From an uncultured Novosphingobium sp. (lineage in GTDB: Bacteria > Pseudomonadota > Alphaproteobacteria > Sphingomonadales > Sphingomonadaceae), in assembly GCA_946886365.1 (NCBI GenBank), contig CAMPIM010000086.1:1-15842 (forward strand): 15,842 nt of DNA, read 5' to 3'. Both the position numbers and the translations under genes were made by a program. Shown piece after piece: positions 1-6,602 of the stretch (the stretch's first letter is position 1; the number at the start of each line of letters is the position of its first letter). The notes under the pieces are model-generated. The model was given only the letters and a program-made list of their open reading frames with translations. It was not told where the DNA came from and ran no database searches.

Positions 1-384
1 GGTGGCGATCGGCATGGACGATCCCACGATGCCGGTTGTCACCATCATGCCCTTTTCAGGGCAGGTCAGGTGCATCGGCCCGCCCTTGCCCTTACACGTG
101 CCGGTTACCTTGCCTGCAAGTTCCGCCCACAGCTCATCCAGAGGAAAGCCCTTGGCCAGCATGTCGTGGATGCCGCGATAGATGGTGCAGATATAATCAT
201 CGTCATCCAGGCTGACGGAGATCGCAGAGGGGATGATTTCCTGCCCGCGCGGGCTGTAATAGGGCATCACCAGCTTGCCCGCCATCATCTGCTTGATGAC
301 ATGTTCGTCATTCTGCTTGATGAGCGTTGCCTTGCGATAGATTTCCAGGAGCGTTGCCGCGTCTGGTTTTGGCCAATTGGACAT
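1..384 (-). CDS. 2-oxoacid dehydrogenase E1 component, alpha subunit (partial, N-terminal 128 residues)
   Basis: Thiamine-diphosphate-dependent dehydrogenase alpha subunit of the pyruvate/acetoin/branched-chain 2-oxoacid dehydrogenase kind; the gene continues past the left edge. The visible part follows the family closely: a YRKATLIKQNDEHV helix near residue 16, SPRGQEIIPSA (44-54) where the family has HxxxGQEA, DDDDYICTIYRGIHDMLAKG (60-79), ELAGKVTGTCKGKGGPMH (88-105) and the GIVGSSMPIA segment (118-127) that leads into the ThDP site. The start is ATG at 384 with GGAG about 8 bases upstream. It lies 23 bases downstream of the acyl-CoA dehydrogenase and is probably co-transcribed with it. The E1 family decarboxylates a 2-oxoacid and passes the acyl group to lipoyl-E2; the E2-like gene at 4354-5049 is the likely partner. 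The substrate cannot be told from this fragment. Confidence 0.88.
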   Translation of the reverse strand, partial: MSNWPKPDAATLLEIYRKATLIKQNDEHVIKQMMAGKLVMPYYSPRGQEIIPSAISVSLDDDDYICTIYRGIHDMLAKGFPLDELWAELAGKVTGTCKGKGGPMHLTCPEKGMMVTTGIVGSSMPIAT

Positions 385-407
385 GTCATCCACTCCAGCT
401 GATTTTC

Positions 408-1574
408 TTAATAGGATTTCGGCAGATCCAGGACTTTTTCGGCGATGAAGCTCAGGATCAGTTGCTCGGTGATCGGCGCGATCCGCATCAGGATTGACTC
501 GCGGAACAGCCTTTCCACCTGATATTCGGTCGAATAGCCCATGCCGCCATGCGTCATGACGGCGCGGGTGCAAGCGTCAAAGGCAGCGCGGCCACCCAGG
601 AACTTGCCCGCATTCGCCTCCGCGCCGCAGGATTTACCCCTGTCATACAAGTGCGCCGCCCGCATGATCATCCAATAGGCGGATTCCAGATAGGTCCAGT
701 TTTCCGCCAGCGGATGTTGGATGCCCTGATTCTGACCGATATAGCGGCCGAATACCTTGCGCTCACCGGCATATTTTGCCGCTCGCGCCAGTGCTCCCCG
801 GCCCAGCCCGACCGCCTCGATGCCAACGAGTATGCGTTCGGGATTGAGGCTGTGCAGGATATAGTGGAACCCCTTGCCCTCTTCGCCGATCCTGTCCTCG
901 TCCGGCACAAAATAATCATCGATGAAGGTCGCGTTGGAATCCACCGCGTTCCGGCCCATCTTGGGGATACGGCGCACCTCAATCTGACTCTTGTCGAGGT
1001 CGGTGTAGAACAGCGTCATGCCGTCGGTCGGCTTCTTGCATTGTTCCTTGGGCGTCGTGCGGGTCAGCAGCAGGATTTTGTTCGCGACCTGCCCGGACGA
1101 TGTCCAGATTTTGCGGCCAGTGACGCGATATCCGCCAGGCACCTTCGTTGCGAAGGTCTTGATGCTGGTCGTGTCGAGCCCGGCGTCCGGCTCCGTCACG
1201 CCGAAGCAGGCGCGATCCGTGCCCGCGATCAGCGGTTCGAGCATCCGCTTCTTCTGCTCGGCCGTGCCGTGAACCACCACGGCATGGGGGCCGAAGATGT
1301 TGAGGTGGATCGTGCTCGCCGCCGAATAGCCGCCTGCGCTGGCCGACACTTCGTGCATCATGATGGCGGCTTCGGTTACGCCCAGATTGGCGCCGCCAAA
1401 TTCCTCCGGCATGGTGATGCCCAACCATCCGGCATCAGCCATCGCCTTGTGGAATTCGGATGGGAAGGTCTTTTCATCTTCGCAGCGGGACCAATAATCG
1501 TCGCCGAACTGGTCGCACACCTTCCGCACACTGTCACGGATGGCTTCCTGTTCTTCTGATAAGCTTATATCCAC
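408..1574 (-). CDS. Acyl-CoA dehydrogenase
   Basis: FAD-dependent acyl-CoA dehydrogenase of 388 residues, expected to oxidise an acyl-CoA to the 2-enoyl-CoA and pass electrons to ETF. Visible landmarks, numbered from the GTG start: ISLSEEQEAIRDSV at the N-terminus, FGVTEPDAGLDTTS (124-137; usual TEPxAGSD), GRKIWTSSG, RKVFGRYIGQNQGIQHPLAE and THGGMGYSTEYQVERLFRE near the C-terminus. The usual catalytic Glu of the IYEGT motif is absent: the aligned stretch is RIAPITEQ. Instead NPERILVG places a Glu (residue 246) where isovaleryl-CoA dehydrogenase carries its base, so I infer that Glu acts. I prefer GTG at 1574, which has AAAGAGAG 7 bases upstream, over a TTG at 1610 that adds 12 residues. It is divergent from the phosphotransferase at 1771; such kinase/ACAD neighbours suggest 4-hydroxyacyl-CoA processing. 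Confidence 0.9.
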   Translation of the reverse strand: MDISLSEEQEAIRDSVRKVCDQFGDDYWSRCEDEKTFPSEFHKAMADAGWLGITMPEEFGGANLGVTEAAIMMHEVSASAGGYSAASTIHLNIFGPHAVVVHGTAEQKKRMLEPLIAGTDRACFGVTEPDAGLDTTSIKTFATKVPGGYRVTGRKIWTSSGQVANKILLLTRTTPKEQCKKPTDGMTLFYTDLDKSQIEVRRIPKMGRNAVDSNATFIDDYFVPDEDRIGEEGKGFHYILHSLNPERILVGIEAVGLGRGALARAAKYAGERKVFGRYIGQNQGIQHPLAENWTYLESAYWMIMRAAHLYDRGKSCGAEANAGKFLGGRAAFDACTRAVMTHGGMGYSTEYQVERLFRESILMRIAPITEQLILSFIAEKVLDLPKSY

Positions 1575-1581
1575 TGCACTG

Positions 1582-1589
1582 CTCTCTTT
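1582..1589 (-). promoter_or_regulatory. Ribosome binding site deciding the GTG start of the acyl-CoA dehydrogenase
   Basis: On the minus strand the bases read AAAGAGAG, followed by 7 bases and then GTG at 1574. The alternative in-frame TTG at 1610 has no comparable purine-rich stretch at the right distance, so the GTG start is preferred. Confidence 0.55.
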
Positions 1590-1635
1590 GCGCGGGGCTT
1601 GCCGATTCAAGCGCGCCTAAACATTGGTACGCGAT

Positions 1636-1664
1636 ATTACTATATGCTCCACTCCCTATGTCAA
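1636..1664 (-). promoter_or_regulatory. Sigma70-like promoter of the acyl-CoA dehydrogenase/E1 unit, overlapping a recurrent element
   Basis: Reading the minus strand, TTGACA (1664-1659) is a perfect -35 hexamer; after 17 bases comes AGTAAT (1641-1636), a 4/6 -10 match, and TATAGT lies three bases earlier. A start of transcription near 1628 would give a leader of about 54 bases to GTG 1574. The -10 region overlaps AGCATATAGTA (1648-1638), which recurs exactly upstream of the SDR at 15412, so it may also be an operator. This is by eye only. Confidence 0.5.
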
Positions 1665-1720
1665 GCGCGCTGAGGGGTAGCGCGGAAAAGGATAGATTTT
1701 GGCCTCCGACAATGCGTCTG

Positions 1721-1754
1721 TTGATTAATATGTCATCGTACCATATGCATGCGG
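1721..1754 (+). promoter_or_regulatory. Candidate promoter/operator of the phosphotransferase unit
   Basis: TTGATT (1721-1726) and TATGCA (1744-1749) are spaced by 17 bases and could be -35/-10 elements, giving a very short leader before ATG 1771. The stretch TACCATATGCAT (1739-1750) is, in reverse complement, ATGCATATGGTA, an exact 12-base match to 9962-9973 upstream of the ACAD pair. ATATGTCAT just before it resembles part of the palindrome at 15226-15237. The function is inferred from position and recurrence. Confidence 0.35.
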
Positions 1755-1770
1755 TCTAAAGAGGACGCCA

Positions 1771-3168
1771 ATGACAAACGCACGTCATATTTGGGCCGTG
1801 GCCGAAGCCTTGCAGCGAGAGGTCCGCCCCTTCGTCACCGACAGCGATGCACGCGCCACGCTGGACAATGGCATACGGGTGCTGACCGCTACGGCCAACG
1901 GATTGGAACCGGGGCCATCTGCCTTCATGGATTCGCCCAGTCCGGTGCAGCTCGCTGATACAGACCGATTAGGAGGCCCCGCTGAAAACGCCGCCGCCTA
2001 TCGGACGACGGGCGCGGTCATCACAGACGTGGCCGGATGTCTGGACCGGGGCGATCAACTTACCGCTTTCAGGGACGCGATAGCCGGTGAGCGCGGACTT
2101 CTGGAGTCAGCCGTCGCGCGCATGGACGATGTCGAGCGTGCGCCACCCCGGCAGATGGGAGCGGATAAGGACTCCATCGATCCCAAAAGATTGGAAGCCT
2201 ATCTCCGACAGCGAACAGGACGCGAAGGATTGCGCGTCGATTCGTTCAAGCTGGTCGTCGGCGGCAGATCGCGCCAGACGGCGCTCCTTGGCCTAACAGA
2301 TATGGGTGATCTGCCTGCCCGGCTGGTCATCCAGCGCGGCATCCCCAATCTTGCCACCAATGACAGCTTCCTGGACGAGCTGACACAGTTCAATTTGCTG
2401 GACCTGCTGCATAAGGCGGGCATGCGCGTGCCAGCCCCGGTTATGGTCGAAACGGACCCCGCGTGGCTCGATGCCCCCTTCATGCTGGTCGAGCATGCCC
2501 CGGGCACGACAGCGCAACCGGAATATTGGCTGCCAGTCGCTGACCGCAATGTCGTGCTGGATCTGGCCAGGCAGATGGCGATCCTGCACAAGCAGCCGGT
2601 CGAAGAGGTGGGACAGGGCCTGCGCCCTTCGCGCAGTTCATTCGACACTGAAAGCTGGCAGGCGGAACTGGCAGAGATGGCGAGCGAATGGCACGCCCTT
2701 GCCCGCTGGCCTTCCATTACCATGTCGGCCGCCATTTCCTGGCTGCGCGCCAATGTCGACTGTCTGGATGACCGGCGATCGATCGTCCACAATGACATGA
2801 TTTTTCATAATGTTCTGGCCGAGAACGGCAACATCACCGCGGTTCTTGACTGGGAGCAGGCGGCGATCGGTCATCCGGGTGAGGACCTTGGCTATTGTTA
2901 CCCGGTCGTAATCGCGGCGACTGACTGGGAAAGTTTCATGGACGCGTATCGCGCTGCGGGCGGCCTCGACATACCGCAGAGGCAGATTGATTATTTCGCT
3001 CTACGTGCCGGATTACGGCTCATGAATCTGGTGCTCAAGGGCGGACGCGATACCTTTGAGAAGGGTCTGAGCGACGACATATTGGTTGCAAGCGCAGGGG
3101 CGCATTTCACCCAGCGGCTGATGCACCGCATCGCCCTGGTGTTGCATTGCGTGCTGAAGCGTTCGTGA
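1771..3168 (+). CDS. Phosphotransferase (APH/choline kinase fold) with a helical N-terminal extension
   Basis: A 465-residue protein of the aminoglycoside-phosphotransferase fold. The kinase domain begins near residue 140: a nucleotide-loop-like VVGGRSRQTALL (162-173; the ACAD10-type family has GGxSRxT), LVEHAPG hinge (239-245), catalytic loop VHNDMIFHN (339-347, with H340, D342 and N347) and the metal-binding LDWEQAAIG (359-367, D360). Residues 1-125 form an extra, mostly helical region; it resembles the small protein (DUF6285 type) often encoded beside such kinases, so this may be a fusion. Bacterial and mammalian relatives (LvaA, ACAD10/11) phosphorylate 4-hydroxyacyl-CoAs rather than antibiotics, and the divergent ACAD supports that reading here. 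ATG 1771 has AAAGAGGA 7 bases upstream. The stop overlaps the next start (TGATG), implying translational coupling with the epoxide hydrolase. Confidence 0.85.
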   Translation: MTNARHIWAVAEALQREVRPFVTDSDARATLDNGIRVLTATANGLEPGPSAFMDSPSPVQLADTDRLGGPAENAAAYRTTGAVITDVAGCLDRGDQLTAFRDAIAGERGLLESAVARMDDVERAPPRQMGADKDSIDPKRLEAYLRQRTGREGLRVDSFKLVVGGRSRQTALLGLTDMGDLPARLVIQRGIPNLATNDSFLDELTQFNLLDLLHKAGMRVPAPVMVETDPAWLDAPFMLVEHAPGTTAQPEYWLPVADRNVVLDLARQMAILHKQPVEEVGQGLRPSRSSFDTESWQAELAEMASEWHALARWPSITMSAAISWLRANVDCLDDRRSIVHNDMIFHNVLAENGNITAVLDWEQAAIGHPGEDLGYCYPVVIAATDWESFMDAYRAAGGLDIPQRQIDYFALRAGLRLMNLVLKGGRDTFEKGLSDDILVASAGAHFTQRLMHRIALVLHCVLKRS

Positions 3169-4304
3169 TGTCCCTCGTAGAACCGTTCGCGCTGCACGTT
3201 CCGCAGGAGCAGCTTGACGATCTCCGCCAGCGGCTGGAGCGGACGCGCTGGCCGGACGAACAGCCTGTGCGGGGATGGGAACAGGGCGTGCCATCAGCCC
3301 GGCTGCGGGCCTTGGCCGATCATTGGCGGACAAATTATGATTGGCGGAAATGCGAGGCGCTGCTTAACGGCCTTGGCCAGTTCCGCACGCGCATCGACGG
3401 GCTGGACATCCATTTCCTCCACATCCGTTCGGCCGAGCCGGACGCGATGCCGCTCCTGCTGACACATGGCTGGCCTGGTTCAGTGCTGGAGTTCCGCAAC
3501 GTCATCGGCCCGCTGACCGATCCGCTTTCCCATGGCGGGAAGGCTTCAGACGCATTCCACCTCATCATACCCTCTCTCCCCGGTTATGGACTTTCCGAAA
3601 AGCCTCCCGTCACTGGATGGGGGGTGGAACGGATCGCCAAAGCCTGGGGCGAGTTGATGCGGCGGTTAGGTTATGACCGTTATGTGGCGCAGGGCGGGGA
3701 TTGGGGTTCGTTGGTGACGATGTGCCTAGCTGTCGATGAGCCTGCGGAGTTGGCGGCCGTCCACTTCAACATGCTCTCAATCGTGCCACCCGATCTTGCG
3801 GAGTCGCTCGACGCGGAGGAGCAGACGGCGCTAGATTCGATGCGGCAGTTTAATGATGTGGAATCTGCCTACGCCCGGCTTCAGGCAACCAAGCCGCAAA
3901 CGATCGGCTTTGCGCTGGCCGACTCCCCAATCGGCCAGGCAGCGTGGATTTATGAAAAGCTCCAGCGCTGGTCCGATTGCGACGGCGTGCCGGAAAGCGT
4001 CTTCTCTCTGGATGAGATGCTGGACAACATCACCCTTTATTGGCTGACCAACAGCGGCGCGTCGTCCGCGCGGCTTTATTGGGAAAGCATGAGCGGCTTC
4101 CAGCCCCGAAATGTCCGGGTGCCGCTGGGTTACAGCCACTTTCCGCGTGAGATCATCTGGCCTGCCCGCGCATGGGCAGACCGTTACTTTGAAAACATCA
4201 TTCACTGGAACAATGTCGATAAGGGCGGCCACTTCGCCGCCTGGGAACAACCCGACATCTTCGTGCGCGAACTCCGCGACTGCTTCCGGGCGCTCCGCGG
4301 CTGA
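3168..4304 (+). CDS. Epoxide hydrolase, microsomal (EHN) type
   Basis: An alpha/beta-hydrolase of 378 residues with the N-terminal EHN domain of microsomal-type epoxide hydrolases; it should open an epoxide to a vicinal diol through an aspartyl ester. Visible parts: VPQEQLDDLRQRLERTRWPD (11-30) typical of EHN, oxyanion loop THGWPGSVLEF (99-109), nucleophile elbow AQGGDWGS with D178, likely acid E328 in HFPREIIWP, and base H355 in DKGGHFAAWEQP. The active site is therefore complete and the length normal. ATG 3168 shares a base with the upstream TGA; an in-frame TTG at 3147 would add seven residues inside the kinase gene and is less likely. No signal peptide or membrane anchor is evident, so it is probably cytosolic. 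The substrate may be an epoxide made by an oxygenase of this pathway, but that is inference. Confidence 0.92.
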   Translation: MSLVEPFALHVPQEQLDDLRQRLERTRWPDEQPVRGWEQGVPSARLRALADHWRTNYDWRKCEALLNGLGQFRTRIDGLDIHFLHIRSAEPDAMPLLLTHGWPGSVLEFRNVIGPLTDPLSHGGKASDAFHLIIPSLPGYGLSEKPPVTGWGVERIAKAWGELMRRLGYDRYVAQGGDWGSLVTMCLAVDEPAELAAVHFNMLSIVPPDLAESLDAEEQTALDSMRQFNDVESAYARLQATKPQTIGFALADSPIGQAAWIYEKLQRWSDCDGVPESVFSLDEMLDNITLYWLTNSGASSARLYWESMSGFQPRNVRVPLGYSHFPREIIWPARAWADRYFENIIHWNNVDKGGHFAAWEQPDIFVRELRDCFRALRG

Positions 4305-4353
4305 CTGCATGTCCGGCGAAGCGCGATCCAATCACTGATATTGAGGGCATATA

Positions 4354-5049
4354 ATGGCGTCTGAGAACATACTCCCCCTGACGGGCATCAGGGGAATCAT
4401 CGCGCAGAAGATGAGTGAAAGTCTGCAAAAGACAGCCCAGCTCAGCTTCTTCTGCGACATTGACGCATCCGCGCTGGTCGCTGCGCGCAACAGTTGGAAA
4501 GCCGCCGACACGAAATTGGGCTATGAAGATCTGATCATCGCCGCACTGACATCCATCCTGCGCGATTTTCCCCTGTTCAATGCGGTGGAGACGGATCGCG
4601 GCGTGGAACCGCAGGAGCAGATTCACGTCGGTTGCGCGATCGCGCTGCCCGGCGCGCTGGTCGCACCGGCCATTTTCGATGCAGGCAACCTTTCCCTGCC
4701 CGACATTGCGGAGCGACGCGCGGACTTGGTGGCGCGGGCCAGGGTGAACAAGCTCACCATCGCCGAACTCACAGGCGCCACGGTGACGGTCACCAATCTG
4801 GGCCTGACGCGCGTCGAGCATTTCACGCCGATCCTCAGCTATCCTCAGCAAGCGATCGTCGGCCTGGGGCGCATGACAGCGAAGCCTTGGGTAGCGGAAG
4901 ATGGCGAGACCATAGTGGTGAGGCCGGTTATGGGCTTGTCGCTGACCGTCGATCACCGGATCATTGATGGCGCCCCCGCAGGCGATTTCCTCACCCGTTT
5001 AGCCCAGGAACTGGAAAGCGGCTCTGCCTTCTCTCCTCCCACGATCTGA
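4354..5049 (+). CDS. 2-oxoacid dehydrogenase E2 acyltransferase, catalytic domain only
   Basis: A 231-residue protein equal to the inner-core catalytic domain of dihydrolipoamide acyltransferases. It starts directly at the core (ILPLTGIRGIIAQKMSESLQ, 6-25), contains HVGCAIALPGALVAPAI (91-107) and VTVTNLGL (144-151), and ends with the active-site DHRIIDGAPAGDFL (200-213; H201 and D205). Typical E2 proteins are about 400-550 residues, with N-terminal lipoyl and E1/E3-binding domains; none is encoded here, and the 49 bases upstream leave no room for them. The start is good: GAGGG about 8 bases before ATG. A separate lipoyl protein would have to supply the swinging arm for transfer from E1 (compare the E1 alpha gene at 1-384). 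It lies 49 bases after the epoxide hydrolase, probably in the same transcript, and is followed by a terminator. Confidence 0.88.
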   Translation: MASENILPLTGIRGIIAQKMSESLQKTAQLSFFCDIDASALVAARNSWKAADTKLGYEDLIIAALTSILRDFPLFNAVETDRGVEPQEQIHVGCAIALPGALVAPAIFDAGNLSLPDIAERRADLVARARVNKLTIAELTGATVTVTNLGLTRVEHFTPILSYPQQAIVGLGRMTAKPWVAEDGETIVVRPVMGLSLTVDHRIIDGAPAGDFLTRLAQELESGSAFSPPTI

Positions 5050-5064
5050 TCCGCAGCTGACAAG

Positions 5065-5100
5065 AAAGGGGCCGCGCATCATCTGATGCGCGGCCCCTTT
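5065..5100. terminator. Strong two-way hairpin terminator between convergent genes
   Basis: The arms AAAGGGGCCGCGCAT (5065-5079) and ATGCGCGGCCCCTTT (5086-5100) are perfect reverse complements; C80/G85 extends the stem to 16 base pairs with a 4-base loop. A-runs on one side and T-runs on the other make it usable from both strands. It lies 15 bases after the E2 stop (5049) and before the Rieske stop (5137). Confidence 0.85.
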
Positions 5101-5136
5101 GGCCTTACCATGCCATTTCTAACGAAAAAGCGTGGC

Positions 5137-6576
5137 TCAGCCCCCCTTTTTGCCTTCCAGATAGAGGTCAAGCTCAGCATAGAAATGCTGGATGCGGCGC
5201 TCCTGCTCGGAAAAGACGATGGTGCCGTTCAGTCCTTTTGATCGCATGCCGCGCTGCATCGTCACCATGTTGGCGATGTCCTGCTCGACCACTTCACCTG
5301 CCATGGGGTTTTCGTGGGTGGAACGACGGATCGGGGGGCGAACCTTCCCCGAAACATCGACATCGTCCTCCACGCCCATATAGGCTGGCGGCCGCCGACC
5401 TTCCGCCAGCTTGGCAGACAAGACGAAGACGTCCTGATATCCGCGTTCCGGGTCGGTCGGATGAGGCCGGAACCGCTGGAGCAATATGCCTTCGGGATGC
5501 ATGTTCATCGTCACGTTCGGGAACAGCGACGGGTTCCAGTCGTCGGTCAGCTGATTGTCGGTATAGCCGGAATAATCCACGCCAAAGGGATTGTTCTCGC
5601 TGCGCTTGGCCTGCTGCAACGTCCGACGGACATGCCGCGCATCGCCTTTAAGCGCAGACATCTTCACGCCCGCTTCCTGAAGAAAATAGGCGAGACCGAC
5701 ATTGACGAAGCGATTGTCCGGCCAGCGAGGGCTGACAGAGCCTACCGAGAACAGATTGCGATTATGCCCGTTACGGTAGAAGTCGTACTGGACATAATGG
5801 TCATCGACATAAGGTTTGATCTGGGGATGCGTCGCGTGCGCGTGATACGTCTCATTGAACGCCGAATACATCGTCTTCCAATTCGCGGGGATGTCCACCG
5901 TCAAATGCTTGACGACGAACATCTCCTCAATCTTGTAGGAAGCGAGCATCGGCAGAAGATCGGCGTAATATTCCTCAAACGGCATCGGATTGGGATTCAT
6001 GCTGACGAATACCAATCCGCCCCATTCCCTGACATGGACCGGGGTCAGGTCCAGGTTCTGGCACAGCGCCTCCTCGCGGAATGTCTCCCGGTCGGTCACG
6101 CGTACATTCTTACCGTTCAGGTTGAACCGCCAACTGTGCACGATGCAGGTAAAGGACGTGGCGCCGTGGCCGAAATCATCCTGTACCAGCTCATTCCCAC
6201 GATGTTTGCATACATTGTAGAAGGCCGCCACGCCTTCCTTGTTGCGGACAATGATCATGGACTGCTTGCCGACGTCGAACCGAAACCAGTCGCCGACATT
6301 GGGAATATCGCTGGAAACCCCCGCCAGCAGCCAGACCTTGCTCCACAACCGCTCCTCCTCGGCCGCCATCACCGCCGGATCGATGGACCTGCTGGTTTTG
6401 ACGGTACGATAATCGGCGATATTAGGATGGAGGTCTTCCAGACGCCAAGGCGACTTTTTTTCAAAGTCGGCGGTGACTTCCCCCGGCTCCAGGATAAAGC
6501 TTTCCGGATCAGACAGTTGTTCTTTAATCGGACGGTCGTTGAACCGGATTTCCGCGTAGCGAGCATTGGCCGCCAT
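5137..6576 (-). CDS. Rieske non-heme iron oxygenase, alpha (catalytic) subunit
   Basis: A 479-residue ring-hydroxylating-type oxygenase. The Rieske [2Fe-2S] ligands are C123-K-H125 and C144-IV-H147. The mononuclear iron site is in NETYHAHATH (241-250): H245 and H250, with a carboxylate ligand probably D345 or D346 in TDDWNPSLFPN. The residue that normally bridges electrons between subunits (Asp of the NxxDxYH motif) is Glu242 here, as in some amine- and carnitine-type oxygenases. The family hydroxylates or demethylates organic substrates using O2 and electrons from a ferredoxin and reductase; neither partner nor a beta subunit is in the window. The start is ATG 6576 with AGGAG 9 bases upstream; the gene follows the SDR by 26 bases and is likely its operon partner. 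The substrate is not evident. Confidence 0.92.
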   Translation of the reverse strand: MAANARYAEIRFNDRPIKEQLSDPESFILEPGEVTADFEKKSPWRLEDLHPNIADYRTVKTSRSIDPAVMAAEEERLWSKVWLLAGVSSDIPNVGDWFRFDVGKQSMIIVRNKEGVAAFYNVCKHRGNELVQDDFGHGATSFTCIVHSWRFNLNGKNVRVTDRETFREEALCQNLDLTPVHVREWGGLVFVSMNPNPMPFEEYYADLLPMLASYKIEEMFVVKHLTVDIPANWKTMYSAFNETYHAHATHPQIKPYVDDHYVQYDFYRNGHNRNLFSVGSVSPRWPDNRFVNVGLAYFLQEAGVKMSALKGDARHVRRTLQQAKRSENNPFGVDYSGYTDNQLTDDWNPSLFPNVTMNMHPEGILLQRFRPHPTDPERGYQDVFVLSAKLAEGRRPPAYMGVEDDVDVSGKVRPPIRRSTHENPMAGEVVEQDIANMVTMQRGMRSKGLNGTIVFSEQERRIQHFYAELDLYLEGKKGG

Positions 6577-6602
6577 TTATCTTACTCCTGAGTACCCCCG
6601 GA

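Noticed and set aside
70..402. A 110-codon open frame on the plus strand
   Set aside because: The opposite strand encodes a clear E1 alpha subunit with a proper start at 384.
549..1559. A 336-codon open frame on the plus strand
   Set aside because: It is antisense to the acyl-CoA dehydrogenase and its product resembles nothing.
1575..1610. TTG start at 1610 for the acyl-CoA dehydrogenase
   Set aside because: It adds 12 residues not expected in the family and has a weaker ribosome binding site than GTG 1574.
3147..3167. TTG start seven residues upstream for the epoxide hydrolase
   Set aside because: ATG 3168 overlaps the kinase stop in the standard TGATG coupling arrangement and fits the family N-terminus.
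1771..3168. Aminoglycoside resistance gene
   Set aside because: The fold matches, but the context and the GGxSRxT-like loop point to acyl-CoA-linked phosphotransferases instead of antibiotic kinases.
5314..6591. A 425-codon open frame on the plus strand
   Set aside because: It is antisense to the Rieske oxygenase gene, with no motif or good ribosome binding site of its own.
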